DNA of 21,819 nucleotides. Origin: Candidatus Aerophobota bacterium (lineage in GTDB: Bacteria > Aerophobota > Aerophobia > Aerophobales > Aerophobaceae). Made by a program: the position numbers and the translations under genes. The stretch spans positions 1 to 21,819 of the forward strand of contig DAOVGF010000049.1 in the NCBI GenBank assembly GCA_030672545.1, given 5' to 3'. The notes below the pieces were generated by a model that was not told the origin of the DNA, did not search any database, and saw only the letters and a list, made by a program, of their open reading frames with translations. Positions 15,175 through 21,819 of the stretch are shown here, piece by piece; within the stretch, counting starts at the first letter, position 1, and the number at the start of each line of letters is the position of its first letter.

Positions 15175-15357
15175 TTATTTTTCATTTCCTTTTCTTCTGG
15201 GAATAATCCCTTCCAGAAGACTAATTACTCCTACCGCAATTAGGAGAATAGCTCCAATGGCCAGTATTCCTTTAATAAGAAGAATTAAAGGATGGACAAA
15301 GATTATCACTCCGAGGATTCCCAGAGCAAGAATTCCCAGCAGGATTAATATTCTCAA
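15175..15357 (-). CDS. Small hydrophobic membrane protein, 60 residues
   Basis: A TTG at 15357 overlaps the stop of the radical SAM gene (TTGA), with GGAAG 7 bases before it. The product is nearly all hydrophobic: two helices at about residues 2-20 and 23-50, joined by a short VHP turn, and a basic tail PRRKGNEK. No known family is recognised. It is not shaped like a RiPP precursor (no leader, no Cys/Ser/Thr-rich core). Its position as the last gene of the TetR-radical SAM run, with stop-start coupling, suggests it serves the same system, perhaps as a membrane anchor or chaperone for a membrane substrate. It could also be a chance unknown. Confidence 0.6.
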   Translation of the reverse strand: MRILILLGILALGILGVIIFVHPLILLIKGILAIGAILLIAVGVISLLEGIIPRRKGNEK

Positions 15358-16784
15358 ACTCTCACTTCCTTCTGAGTCTTAATTGTTTGCCCCTTCAAAT
15401 TAAGATATGCATCCCGGTTATTAATGCATCCGGGGTCGGGGGCCTTATAATCTCCAAAATAAGCATAAGCTCGAGCCCGACATCCTCCACAGGCTGAGCG
15501 ATACTCACATATTCCACAGTGTCCTTTTAAGTTGTCCCTGTTTCTCAGTTCTCTCAAAATAGGTGATTTATTCCATATCTGAATTAATCTTTTCTCCTTC
15601 AAATCGCCGACCGGGATAGGCATAAACACACAGGGAGTGACTACTCCATCTGGTTGGATACAGCAATAGGCTCGGCCCACGCCACATCCTCCCACAAATT
15701 CAGCCAGAATACGGGCTTTCGTTCCCTTGACGACTGTCCAGTGGTGCGAAGTGGGAGCAACTTGAAAATAGCTATTTTCCATACATACCCGGGCATACTG
15801 AGGGGAAGTAGTCATACAGACGATATCCCCTTCGAGATAATGATTCCAGAGTATGTTTAACACTTCTTCTCGCTGTTCGGGAGATAAATCTAAGTCAATC
15901 AAATCTTTTCCTCGTCCGGTGGGAATAAAATTAAAGGCATAAAATTTGTCAGCTCCTATCTCCCGGGAAAAACTGATTAAATCCTCTACTTCTTGGTAGT
16001 TAAGCTGGGTAATGGTAGAGGCAATTCCTACCTCAAAGGCTCCCTGGGCTACGGCGTTCTCAATGCCTTTTACCGTTTTCTTCCATAATCCGGGAATTCC
16101 TCGAAAATGGTTGTGAACCTCAGGATGAATACTGTCCAGACTAATTTCCACGTAATTTACCTCACGGTCAGCTATCTGTCGGGCCACCTCCGGGGTAATT
16201 AAAGTACCGTTGGTAGCTAGGGAAAGATAAAGATTTCTTTTTCTTCCTCTCTCCAGAACTTTCCACAAATCCTTATCCATCAGAGGTTCTCCCCCGGAGA
16301 AAGCAATGGAGAAAACGTCCTCATCAGCCAGTTGGTCCACAATGTCCAGCCGGCTGGTAAGGTCGAGTTCATCTTTTAATTGCTTTCCAGCCTTCTGATA
16401 ACAGTGTCGGCACCTAAGGTTACAAATATTAGTAAAGTTCCAGACAACCAGTGCTGGAGCAGCAAATATCTGGGGTTTAGTCATACCGTAGTGAGCTACT
16501 GAGCGCATGGTAAGAGCGATTCCGTGTTGAAAAATAGGATCCAATAGTTTTTCCCTTACTTTCTCTTTCTCCTGCCCGAAGATTACCCTCCCAATTTCAA
16601 AGAACAGATAGAAAGGAAGAAGACGTATTTTCCTTGGCCACTTTAATGATTTCCCATTGCAGTAAAAAACAAAAACATCCTCCAGAAGGCTATGACTATC
16701 TTTTGTTTTTTTGGCTAAAAGCGAAAACATCAGCCGATTTAACCTATTTTTAAGAAAGAAAGTGATAAGGTAGGTTAAATCCAA
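15354..16784 (-). CDS. Radical SAM/SPASM protein, unknown substrate
   Basis: A 476-residue protein from a TTG at 16784 after AAAGGAGAG. Residues 1-110 form an N-terminal extension with hydrophobic stretches (LRLLPF-like region, about 54-70) and no known domain. The radical SAM core has Cys121-x3-Cys125-x2-Cys128 (NICNLRCRHCY), SGGEP (163-167), LATNGTL and the ISLDS strand. The C-terminal SPASM-type region has many cysteines (367, 374, 375, 385, 423, 426, 432, 435, 453), able to hold one or two auxiliary 4Fe-4S clusters. The core resembles the broad PqqE/NirJ/AhbD-like group. It lies 13 bases after the B12 radical SAM gene. The substrate is unknown; peptide, heme-like or lipid targets are all possible. 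Confidence 0.85.
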   Translation of the reverse strand: MDLTYLITFFLKNRLNRLMFSLLAKKTKDSHSLLEDVFVFYCNGKSLKWPRKIRLLPFYLFFEIGRVIFGQEKEKVREKLLDPIFQHGIALTMRSVAHYGMTKPQIFAAPALVVWNFTNICNLRCRHCYQKAGKQLKDELDLTSRLDIVDQLADEDVFSIAFSGGEPLMDKDLWKVLERGRKRNLYLSLATNGTLITPEVARQIADREVNYVEISLDSIHPEVHNHFRGIPGLWKKTVKGIENAVAQGAFEVGIASTITQLNYQEVEDLISFSREIGADKFYAFNFIPTGRGKDLIDLDLSPEQREEVLNILWNHYLEGDIVCMTTSPQYARVCMENSYFQVAPTSHHWTVVKGTKARILAEFVGGCGVGRAYCCIQPDGVVTPCVFMPIPVGDLKEKRLIQIWNKSPILRELRNRDNLKGHCGICEYRSACGGCRARAYAYFGDYKAPDPGCINNRDAYLNLKGQTIKTQKEVRV

Positions 16785-16797
16785 TGGTTCTCTCCTT

Positions 16798-18138
16798 TCA
16801 GCTAGGGCAAGTAACTTTTTCTACTGTTTTAAACATCCTCCTATAGCCTAAATTAAGGGCCAAGATGCCACTTAGATATTTCCATCTTCCCCCGGTAACT
16901 ACACTGGAAAGTCGGTAGATCATAGAGGGAATACTGTAAACTTTTTGATAAGCCCAGGTAAATCCGTCCTTCAAGTCATCAGTAGTCATTAGTCTGGGTT
17001 TGAATACCACATTGGAGATATCGTAGTTAGACCAGTCCCGGTTGAGGATTCGTTTTTCCTTCTCCAGTTTATCGAATAATCTGGTCCCCGGAAAGGGAGT
17101 AAGAATACCGAACTGAATGGCATCGAGTTTGATCTTATTTATGAACTTTACTGTTTTTCTAAATATACTTTTATCGTCGTTATCAAATCCAAAAATGAAA
17201 GCTCCTTCAATGAAAATGCCGAATCGGTGGAATCTCCGGACCGCTTTTTCATAAAAACTTATTTTATTTTGAAACTTATCTGCCTCTCGGAGTGACTTAG
17301 GGGAAACAGATTCAAAACCAACGAAGAGACCCCGACAACCGGACCGGGAAGCTAATCTTAAAAGTTCCAGATCATGAGCCGCATTAATAGAGGACTGCCC
17401 CAGCCAGATGAGCTTAAGGGGTATAAGAGCTTGAAATAATTCCTTAGCATAGCTTGTGTTACCCATAATATTGTCATCCATAAATCCAATGAAACGACTA
17501 CCCAGCGATTTACCGATCATACCTTTTATTTCATCAACGACATCTTTGACGGGGCGGAGTCGGTATTTCTTACCAAAAAACCGACTTACCGAGCAAAAAG
17601 AGCAGTCAAAGGGACATCCTCGACTGACCTGAACAAGGCGAGTGGTAATATACTTATCTTTTTTGAGTAAAGACCTTTTGGGAATGGGAAGATGACTAAG
17701 ATCTACTCTTTCTCTATTGTGGTAGAATTTTTGGAGAGTTTTTCTCCCTCCTCTCTGGAAATCCTTAATAAGCTGGGGCCAGGTTGATTCCGCCTCTCCT
17801 ATTACTACTGCCTCGGCATGAGCGGCCGCTTCCTCGGGAAGAGCCGAAGGATGCATTCCTCCGAGAACTACAGGTATTCCTCTTCTCCTGAACTCATCAG
17901 CTACCTGATAGGCTCGGGGAGCGGCAGCGGTCATCGCGGTAATGCCCACTAAATCTGTCTTTTTCTCAAAGTCAATCTTTTCAACATTCTCGTCAATCAG
18001 CTCGATCTCAATATCTTCCGGAGTTACCGCAGCTACAGCTAAGAGGCTGAGCTGAGGGAATTTGAATACCCGATCTCTTTTTATTCTTTTTTTCTTGATT
18101 TCAAGTTTCCAAGTAGGGGAGATTAAGGTGATTTTCAT
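16798..18138 (-). CDS. B12-binding domain radical SAM protein (DUF4070-like C-terminus)
   Basis: A 446-residue class B-type radical SAM enzyme. Residues 1-~125 form a cobalamin-binding Rossmann-type domain (LSLLAVAAVTP, DLVGITAMTAAAPRAY, VVLGGMHPSALPEEA, VIGEAESTWP) without the DxHxxG motif, as is common. The radical SAM core has Cys175-x3-Cys179-x2-Cys182 (SRGCPFDCSFCS). The segment FGILTPFPGTRLFDKLEKE and the following DUF4070-like tail complete the fold. Such enzymes methylate or rearrange unactivated carbons (BchE, HpnJ-like relatives). ATG at 18138, with AAAGGAGAAGG upstream. It lies 26 bases after one radical SAM gene and 13 before another. The substrate is unknown. Confidence 0.88.
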   Translation of the reverse strand: MKITLISPTWKLEIKKKRIKRDRVFKFPQLSLLAVAAVTPEDIEIELIDENVEKIDFEKKTDLVGITAMTAAAPRAYQVADEFRRRGIPVVLGGMHPSALPEEAAAHAEAVVIGEAESTWPQLIKDFQRGGRKTLQKFYHNRERVDLSHLPIPKRSLLKKDKYITTRLVQVSRGCPFDCSFCSVSRFFGKKYRLRPVKDVVDEIKGMIGKSLGSRFIGFMDDNIMGNTSYAKELFQALIPLKLIWLGQSSINAAHDLELLRLASRSGCRGLFVGFESVSPKSLREADKFQNKISFYEKAVRRFHRFGIFIEGAFIFGFDNDDKSIFRKTVKFINKIKLDAIQFGILTPFPGTRLFDKLEKEKRILNRDWSNYDISNVVFKPRLMTTDDLKDGFTWAYQKVYSIPSMIYRLSSVVTGGRWKYLSGILALNLGYRRMFKTVEKVTCPS

Positions 18139-18164
18139 AAGGGGACCTTCTCCTTTACCTGTTT

Positions 18165-19670
18165 CTACAGGATTCTATCTTTTTTGCTTTGTATTTCAAC
18201 TTCTCTTCTGTTTTTTTCCTGATGGTTCTTGATAACTTCGCTCAACTTGACAATGGGACTGTCGAAATCTCCGGCGATCATTCTTTCAAAATCAGGTCGA
18301 GTGATTTTATCCATTTCTTTAGAGTACTTATCCAGAAAGCAAGCGATTTCTCCCTGGATAATGGTTTCGGCACCATTATGAGTGGGATAGGCTCCGTATT
18401 CCTTAACAACTTTCCTTAATATTTCAGGTTTGTCAATAATAGTACAAGGGGTTAAGTAATTATCATTGGTGTTTAACTGTTCTTCCCTTATAGAAAGAAA
18501 GAAGGGAGAAGTGATAGCATCTCGCAGACCTTTGCCTTCTTTCCAGAGTTTTTCAATGTTATCCACCGCAAAGTGGATAAAGACGCAGGGCTCAATATCA
18601 CCTTGAGAATTTATGTGAAAGTATTTGCGGCCTCCGGCAATACAGCCGCCCGTCCAGGGTCCATCATTCCAGAAATCTCCCATAAAAATCGGCTTTTCCG
18701 AACGATATTTCCACACTCTTTTCCTCAGCATAGTTCTCTGTTCCGGAGTGGGCATAAGGTCAACTACCGGTTCTTTGCCGATGGGAATATAGATGAAGTA
18801 CCAGCCGAAAGAGCAATGTTGGGAAATCAAATAATCAATGAATTCCTCACTACTGACCAGCTCTGCATTTTGGCGGGTTACCGTAATGGAAAATCCTTGC
18901 ATAATCTTTGCTTGATAAAGTTTTTTTCTGGCCTCCTCAATTTTTTCCCAGACACCCTTTCCCCTTCTTTGATCGGTCTCTTTCTTAAAACCTTCTACAC
19001 TAATAGCCGGGGCCACGTTTCCGATTTTAGCCAATCTCTCAATTTTCTTATCGTCAAGAAGAGTTCCGTTGGTATAAACCTGAAAAAACATATCCTGGTG
19101 TTCCTCAAATAAATCTACGATGTCTCTACCAGTTTGTCTGTCCTTGTAGTAAAAAGGCTCGCCGCCTGAAATGGTAAGAAATCTAATTCCCAGCTCTTTC
19201 GCCTCTCTCAATATGCGATCCAGGGTTTGGTAAGATAATCCCTGGCCTCGGGAATACTCATGGGCATAACAACCATAACAATGCAGATTGCAGGCTACAG
19301 TGGGAGAAATGACGAAAAACCAGGGAACTTTAAAATGGTTTTCTTCAAGTTTGTCCCTTTTTTTAGCTTCCGTTACCCAGTCACAAAAAAAGTTTTCGGC
19401 CAACCTTTCCCGGGTAATTTTGGAAAGTCGTTCCTGGAGAAGTATTCTGGATAACTCGCTCCAGGGATGTCTCTGTTGAAAAGCTCTGGCTACATTTTCC
19501 ATGGCTGCTTGGTTAGGACCAGCAAATTTATAGAGCCCCTGGAGTATCTTATCAAACTTCTGATAGAATTCTTTCTGGTTTCTTGTATCGGCAAGCTGGC
19601 TCAGCAATCGCTTAATTTCCCACCTTACTACAGTTTTTTTCACTTTCGTCCCCAGTGGTTTTGAACTCAC
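18165..19670 (-). CDS. Radical SAM protein with long N-terminal extension
   Basis: A 501-residue protein from a GTG at 19670 with an excellent ribosome-binding site, AAAGGAGG, 5 bases away. Residues 1-115 form a mostly helical extension. The radical SAM core has Cys127-x3-Cys131-x2-Cys134 (ACNLHCYGCYAHEYS), SGGEP (168-172), YTNGTL and a VEG strand. The C-terminal part has Cys343, Cys362, Cys409 and Cys444, with a twitch/SPASM-like GDIEPCVFIHF; this is fewer than a full SPASM set. The C-terminal 55 residues are charged and helical. It is the first enzyme gene after the TetR regulator (47-base gap). No known family is recognised beyond radical SAM; the substrate is unknown. Confidence 0.85.
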   Translation of the reverse strand: MSSKPLGTKVKKTVVRWEIKRLLSQLADTRNQKEFYQKFDKILQGLYKFAGPNQAAMENVARAFQQRHPWSELSRILLQERLSKITRERLAENFFCDWVTEAKKRDKLEENHFKVPWFFVISPTVACNLHCYGCYAHEYSRGQGLSYQTLDRILREAKELGIRFLTISGGEPFYYKDRQTGRDIVDLFEEHQDMFFQVYTNGTLLDDKKIERLAKIGNVAPAISVEGFKKETDQRRGKGVWEKIEEARKKLYQAKIMQGFSITVTRQNAELVSSEEFIDYLISQHCSFGWYFIYIPIGKEPVVDLMPTPEQRTMLRKRVWKYRSEKPIFMGDFWNDGPWTGGCIAGGRKYFHINSQGDIEPCVFIHFAVDNIEKLWKEGKGLRDAITSPFFLSIREEQLNTNDNYLTPCTIIDKPEILRKVVKEYGAYPTHNGAETIIQGEIACFLDKYSKEMDKITRPDFERMIAGDFDSPIVKLSEVIKNHQEKNRREVEIQSKKDRIL

Positions 19671-19717
19671 AACGTCCTCCTTTACGGGTTACTAATATGG
19701 TTACTAAAGATAGACCG

Positions 19718-20365
19718 TTACTTTGGAGAAGAGTTCTGAGGGAGGGACAAAGATGAGCGAGCTCCTTTCCAGAATATCTCCCAGGCCAGGGACCGGTCAG
19801 CAGATAGGGAGTCTCTCTCTCCTCCATAAACCCAATAAATAGTGAGACTATGAACAATTCCTATCAAAATAACGGCTAATTTTCGCGGATTCAGATTCTT
19901 GATTTCTCCCTCTTCAATGCCTTGTTTAATCAAACTATCAACCAGAGCAAGATATTGAGAATTTATCTTAATTACCCTTTGCAGGAGTTTCTCTTCCAAT
20001 TCTTTCTTGAATTGTTCAGGAAAAGTTTGCATGATTTTGAAGAAATTGGCGTTATTCTCCAGGAATTTGAGGTGAACCCCAATAGCCAGTTTTATCTTTT
20101 CAGAGAAGAGCTTTCCTTGAGTGACCCCCGCCTTTATTTTTTTCAATAAAACATGCAGTTTCTTTTCAATTACTGAAAGAAAAAGATCCTTCTTATTAGC
20201 AAAGTGAAGATATATTGTTCCTTTAGCCAAATTGGCTTCTCTGGCAATTTCTTCTACTGTAGTGAGATAAAAACCTTTTTCGGCAAAAAGTTTTTCGGCA
20301 CCCTCTCGTATTCGGGCAGTATGATCAAGCTGTTTTAATTTTCTTTTTTCTTGAACCTCAATCAC
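19718..20365 (-). CDS. TetR/AcrR family transcriptional regulator
   Basis: A 215-residue protein from a GTG at 20365, with AGGAGG 7 bases before it. The N-terminal TetR HTH is clear: ARIREGAEKLFAEKGFYLTT, VEEIAREANLAKGTIYLHF, then NKKDLF (about residues 17-62). The all-helical C-terminal ligand-binding half resembles lipid- or drug-responsive TetR proteins; the ligand cannot be told. It is the first gene of the radical SAM run and has its own promoter, with a dyad over the predicted transcription start, so it probably represses its own operon until a ligand binds. The divergent thioesterase may also be a target. Confidence 0.92.
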   Translation of the reverse strand: MIEVQEKRKLKQLDHTARIREGAEKLFAEKGFYLTTVEEIAREANLAKGTIYLHFANKKDLFLSVIEKKLHVLLKKIKAGVTQGKLFSEKIKLAIGVHLKFLENNANFFKIMQTFPEQFKKELEEKLLQRVIKINSQYLALVDSLIKQGIEEGEIKNLNPRKLAVILIGIVHSLTIYWVYGGERDSLSADRSLAWEIFWKGARSSLSLPQNSSPK

Positions 20366-20393
20366 TAAAATTCCTCCTGGTGGAAATGGTGGC

Positions 20394-20407
20394 TGACCAT
20401 TCAGTCA
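20394..20407. promoter_or_regulatory. Candidate TetR operator
   Basis: TGACCATTCAGTCA has arms TGAC and GTCA around a 6-base centre, and overlaps a second dyad CTGA...TCAG on the other strand. It covers the predicted transcription start of the TetR operon, just past the -10 box. TetR repressors commonly bind this kind of site. The arms are short, so this is a hypothesis. Confidence 0.45.
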
Positions 20408-20409
20408 TC

Positions 20410-20437
20410 ATTTTATCACAAAACAAAATAGTGTCAA
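20410..20437 (-). promoter_or_regulatory. Strong sigma70-type promoter of the TetR-radical SAM operon
   Basis: Reading the - strand, TTGACA (20437-20432) is a perfect -35 box and TAAAAT (20415-20410) a 5-of-6 -10 box, with a 16-base AT-rich spacer. The TetR GTG lies 45 bases past the -10. This is the best promoter match in the window. Confidence 0.75.
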
Positions 20438-20438
20438 G

Positions 20439-20519
20439 TATCTGGTCTATCTGGTCTATTCGGTCTATCTGGTCTGTTTGGTCTATCTGGTCTATTCGGT
20501 CTATCTGGTCTGTTTGGTC
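20439..20519 (+). repeat. 9-base tandem repeat with 36-base higher-order duplication
   Basis: Nine units of nine bases (TATCTGGTC, TATTCGGTC, TGTTTGGTC variants) run from 20439 to 20519. Units 2-5 (20448-20483) and 6-9 (20484-20519) are identical 36-base blocks, followed by decayed copies to about 20550. It sits directly upstream of the TetR -35 box. On the - strand it could be read as repeated Asp-Gln-Ile, but there is no evidence for a gene. Confidence 0.9.
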
Positions 20520-20640
20520 TGTTTCGTTGATCTCGTTTGTTTCTCTGACCAAATCATATTGTTTTTGAGTATAGGGCGCCACGGAGTTTTCTCTCCCAGA
20601 TAAACGGAACAAACCAAAGGGACCAATTGACGGTTCTTGA

Positions 20641-20669
20641 TTGACCACCAACAATTGATAGGGTAGAAT
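20641..20669 (+). promoter_or_regulatory. Sigma70-type promoter of the acyl-CoA thioesterase gene
   Basis: TTGACC (20641-20646), a 17-base spacer and TAGAAT (20664-20669) form a good promoter 52 bases before the ATG. TGACCA hexamers at 20642 and 20677 lie in the -35 box and at the expected start. The second has the same relative place as the TGACCA in the TetR operator. Confidence 0.65.
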
Positions 20670-20720
20670 ATTGAGTTGACCAGTAAAAACTTGATGTTTT
20701 TTGATGAGGAGGCATAAAGG

Positions 20721-21218
20721 ATGAAAAGAAAAATATCTGAATCAAAAGTAAAGCTGGTAGAAATAGTATTGCCTGAGGATACTAATCAGTACGGGACAAT
20801 TTTTGGAGGATATCTGGTTTCTTTAATGGATAAGGCTGCTTTCATTTCCGCCAGCCGATATACCCGAAAGGCCTGTGTTACTGCCGGAATGGACCGTTTG
20901 GACTTTACTCAGTCTATCAAGGCGGGAGAGATAGTAGAAATTAGCGCTCATCTGAATTTTGTTTCTCGAAGTGCTATGGAAATAGAGGTGGAAGTCTGGG
21001 GAGAAAATATCCTCAGTGGGAAAAAAGTCAAGGCTTGTTCCGGCTATTTTACCTTTGTGGCGGTGAATGGAAAGGGAAAACCTGTTCCTGTGCCTGAGCC
21101 AAAACTGGAAACAAAAGAGGAGATTGAGAGATTCCAGGAGGGTAAAAAGAGGCATAAGACCAGGGCACGAGCCCGGCGGCAAGCTAACCAGAAAGCTTCT
21201 GGCAATCAAGTTGGTTAA
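20721..21218 (+). CDS. Acyl-CoA thioesterase, hotdog fold (YciA-like)
   Basis: A 165-residue hotdog protein. NQYGTIFGGYLVSLMDKAA (22-40) holds the Asn, the GG turn and the catalytic Asp37 of the YciA/ACOT family. RLDFTQSIKAGEIVEISAHL and a VEVWGEN strand follow. It should hydrolyse acyl-CoA esters in the cytoplasm. A basic tail, KKRHKTRARARRQ, at the C-terminus is an addition found in several relatives. The ATG at 20721 is preceded by GAGGAGGCATAAAGG. It is divergent from the TetR gene; the spacer is 355 bases and contains the tandem repeat and both promoters. Whether it belongs to the same regulon is inferred only from the shared TGACCA sites. Confidence 0.9.
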   Translation: MKRKISESKVKLVEIVLPEDTNQYGTIFGGYLVSLMDKAAFISASRYTRKACVTAGMDRLDFTQSIKAGEIVEISAHLNFVSRSAMEIEVEVWGENILSGKKVKACSGYFTFVAVNGKGKPVPVPEPKLETKEEIERFQEGKKRHKTRARARRQANQKASGNQVG

Positions 21219-21285
21219 ATACTCTCCAGAAATAATAATTTAGATTTGATATAAAATTAAATTTCAGCTTAAATTGGGCGGGAGC

Positions 21286-21816
21286 TTATTTTGATTTATG
21301 CTGTTCCTCCCAGATAATTTCTGCTGTCCAAACGGCTGCTTTAGCCACTACCACCGGGCATTTATCCTCATGACCTCCGGCTTCCTCAAAGGCTTGGTGT
21401 TCCTCTTCATCCCAGAAATCAAAACTGCGACCAAAGATCTCCTGCTGAATCGCTTGGCAAATGCAACTTCCGTATTCCTTCTGGAATCTATCCTGGAGTT
21501 TTTTGGCCAGCATCTCCGACTTTTTTTTAAAGATAAGCTGATCAAACTCTGATCGGCTGCGGCCATAAAAATAACTTATCATCATAGTCCCTCCGGAAAG
21601 TGCCCCGCAGGAACCATTAGTACTGCCCCCAATCCCTCCGGCCAGGGCATAAGAAGCCCGGAAAAGATTATCATCCTTAATTTGGAAGATCTCCTGTAGA
21701 GCAGCTACCACGCATTGGGAACAAGAATGCTTTGCCTGTTCATATTCTAATCCTAATTGATAGACTTTTTCCAGAATTTCTTCCTTTGTTTTGCCTTGAA
21801 AAGTTTCCTTACTCAA
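21286..21816 (-). CDS. C_GCAxxG_C_C family redox-type protein (start uncertain at window edge)
   Basis: A 176-residue protein from a TTG at 21816, three bases from the window edge; the frame stays open to the edge, so the true start may lie outside. It has HSCSQCVVAAL (Cys32, Cys35), GSCGALSGG (Cys70), Cys118, Cys120 and Cys153, the conserved cysteine pattern of the C_GCAxxG_C_C family. These proteins occur mainly in anaerobes and are thought to bind metal or act in redox; the function is not proven. The convergent gap to the thioesterase (21219-21285) is AT-rich and has no good terminator. Confidence 0.85.
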   Translation of the reverse strand: MSKETFQGKTKEEILEKVYQLGLEYEQAKHSCSQCVVAALQEIFQIKDDNLFRASYALAGGIGGSTNGSCGALSGGTMMISYFYGRSRSEFDQLIFKKKSEMLAKKLQDRFQKEYGSCICQAIQQEIFGRSFDFWDEEEHQAFEEAGGHEDKCPVVVAKAAVWTAEIIWEEQHKSK

Positions 21817-21819
21817 TTT

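Noticed and set aside
15354..20365. RiPP precursor peptide in the radical SAM operon
   Set aside because: No short frame with a leader-core pattern or Cys/Ser/Thr-rich core lies in the gaps, which are 47 bases or less. The only small gene encodes a hydrophobic two-helix protein.
20439..20550. CRISPR-like array
   Set aside because: The units are contiguous 9-base repeats without unique spacers, and no cas genes are present.
20358..20654. A - strand frame of 98 residues with repeated Asp-Gln-Ile units upstream of the TetR gene
   Set aside because: It only translates the 9-base tandem repeat, overlaps the TetR start and covers the predicted TetR promoter. There is no family resemblance.
21219..21285. 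Bidirectional terminator between the convergent thioesterase and cysteine-protein genes
   Set aside because: AT-rich, with only a weak AATTT/AAATT dyad; no GC stem with T run could be found.

Overview
The window reads as chromosomal DNA of an anaerobic, probably deep-branching bacterium with moderate to low GC. Pointers to this are a nickel-type ECF transporter, three clustered radical SAM enzymes, a C_GCAxxG_C_C cysteine protein, a second EF-G-like GTPase, and short hairpin repeats scattered between genes. The phylum cannot be fixed from the sequence alone; Atribacterota, Aerophobota or Omnitrophota-like lineages are guesses only. There are no rRNA, tRNA, IS or phage genes.

Layout. (1) 1-3209, + strand: a nickel ECF transporter operon, nikM (3' part only)-nikK-nikL-nikQ-nikO. 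A MFS exporter-like gene follows (3263-4480); its 3' end runs into a block of short repeats. (2) 4612-7372, + strand: a clear promoter, then thiE (fused to a ThiD2-like domain), tsaE, tsaB and rimI, with short overlaps. This joins thiamine synthesis to the tRNA t6A machinery. (3) 13501 down to 7352, - strand: rpmF-plsX-fabH-DUF4139 protein-EF-G-like GTPase-bioY. This is the usual L32/fatty acid initiation set, with an extracytoplasmic protein, a translation-type GTPase and a biotin transporter appended. (4) 15101 down to 13739, - strand: a zinc-ribbon tandem Nudix protein and coaD. A roughly 410-base stretch without genes, carrying direct repeats, separates coaD from rpmF. (5) 20437 down to 15175, - strand: a TetR regulator, a radical SAM protein, a B12-binding radical SAM protein, a SPASM-type radical SAM protein and a 60-residue membrane protein. 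All are closely spaced or overlapping. (6) 20641-21218, + strand: an acyl-CoA thioesterase divergent from the TetR gene. (7) 21286 to the right edge, - strand: a C_GCAxxG_C_C family protein.

The best candidate for something undescribed is region 5. It has one strong sigma70-type promoter with a dyad at the expected transcription start, a TetR gene first, three different radical SAM enzymes and a tiny membrane protein. No precursor peptide is visible and the substrate is unknown. The divergent spacer holds a 9-base tandem repeat and four TGACCA hexamers, two of them at the predicted starts of the TetR and thioesterase transcripts. This hints at shared control and perhaps at an acyl-lipid connection. 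Other points of interest are a tandem duplicated Nudix enzyme, a hairpin repeat family with compensating stem changes, and two nickel-transporter proteins whose predicted mature forms both begin with histidine.
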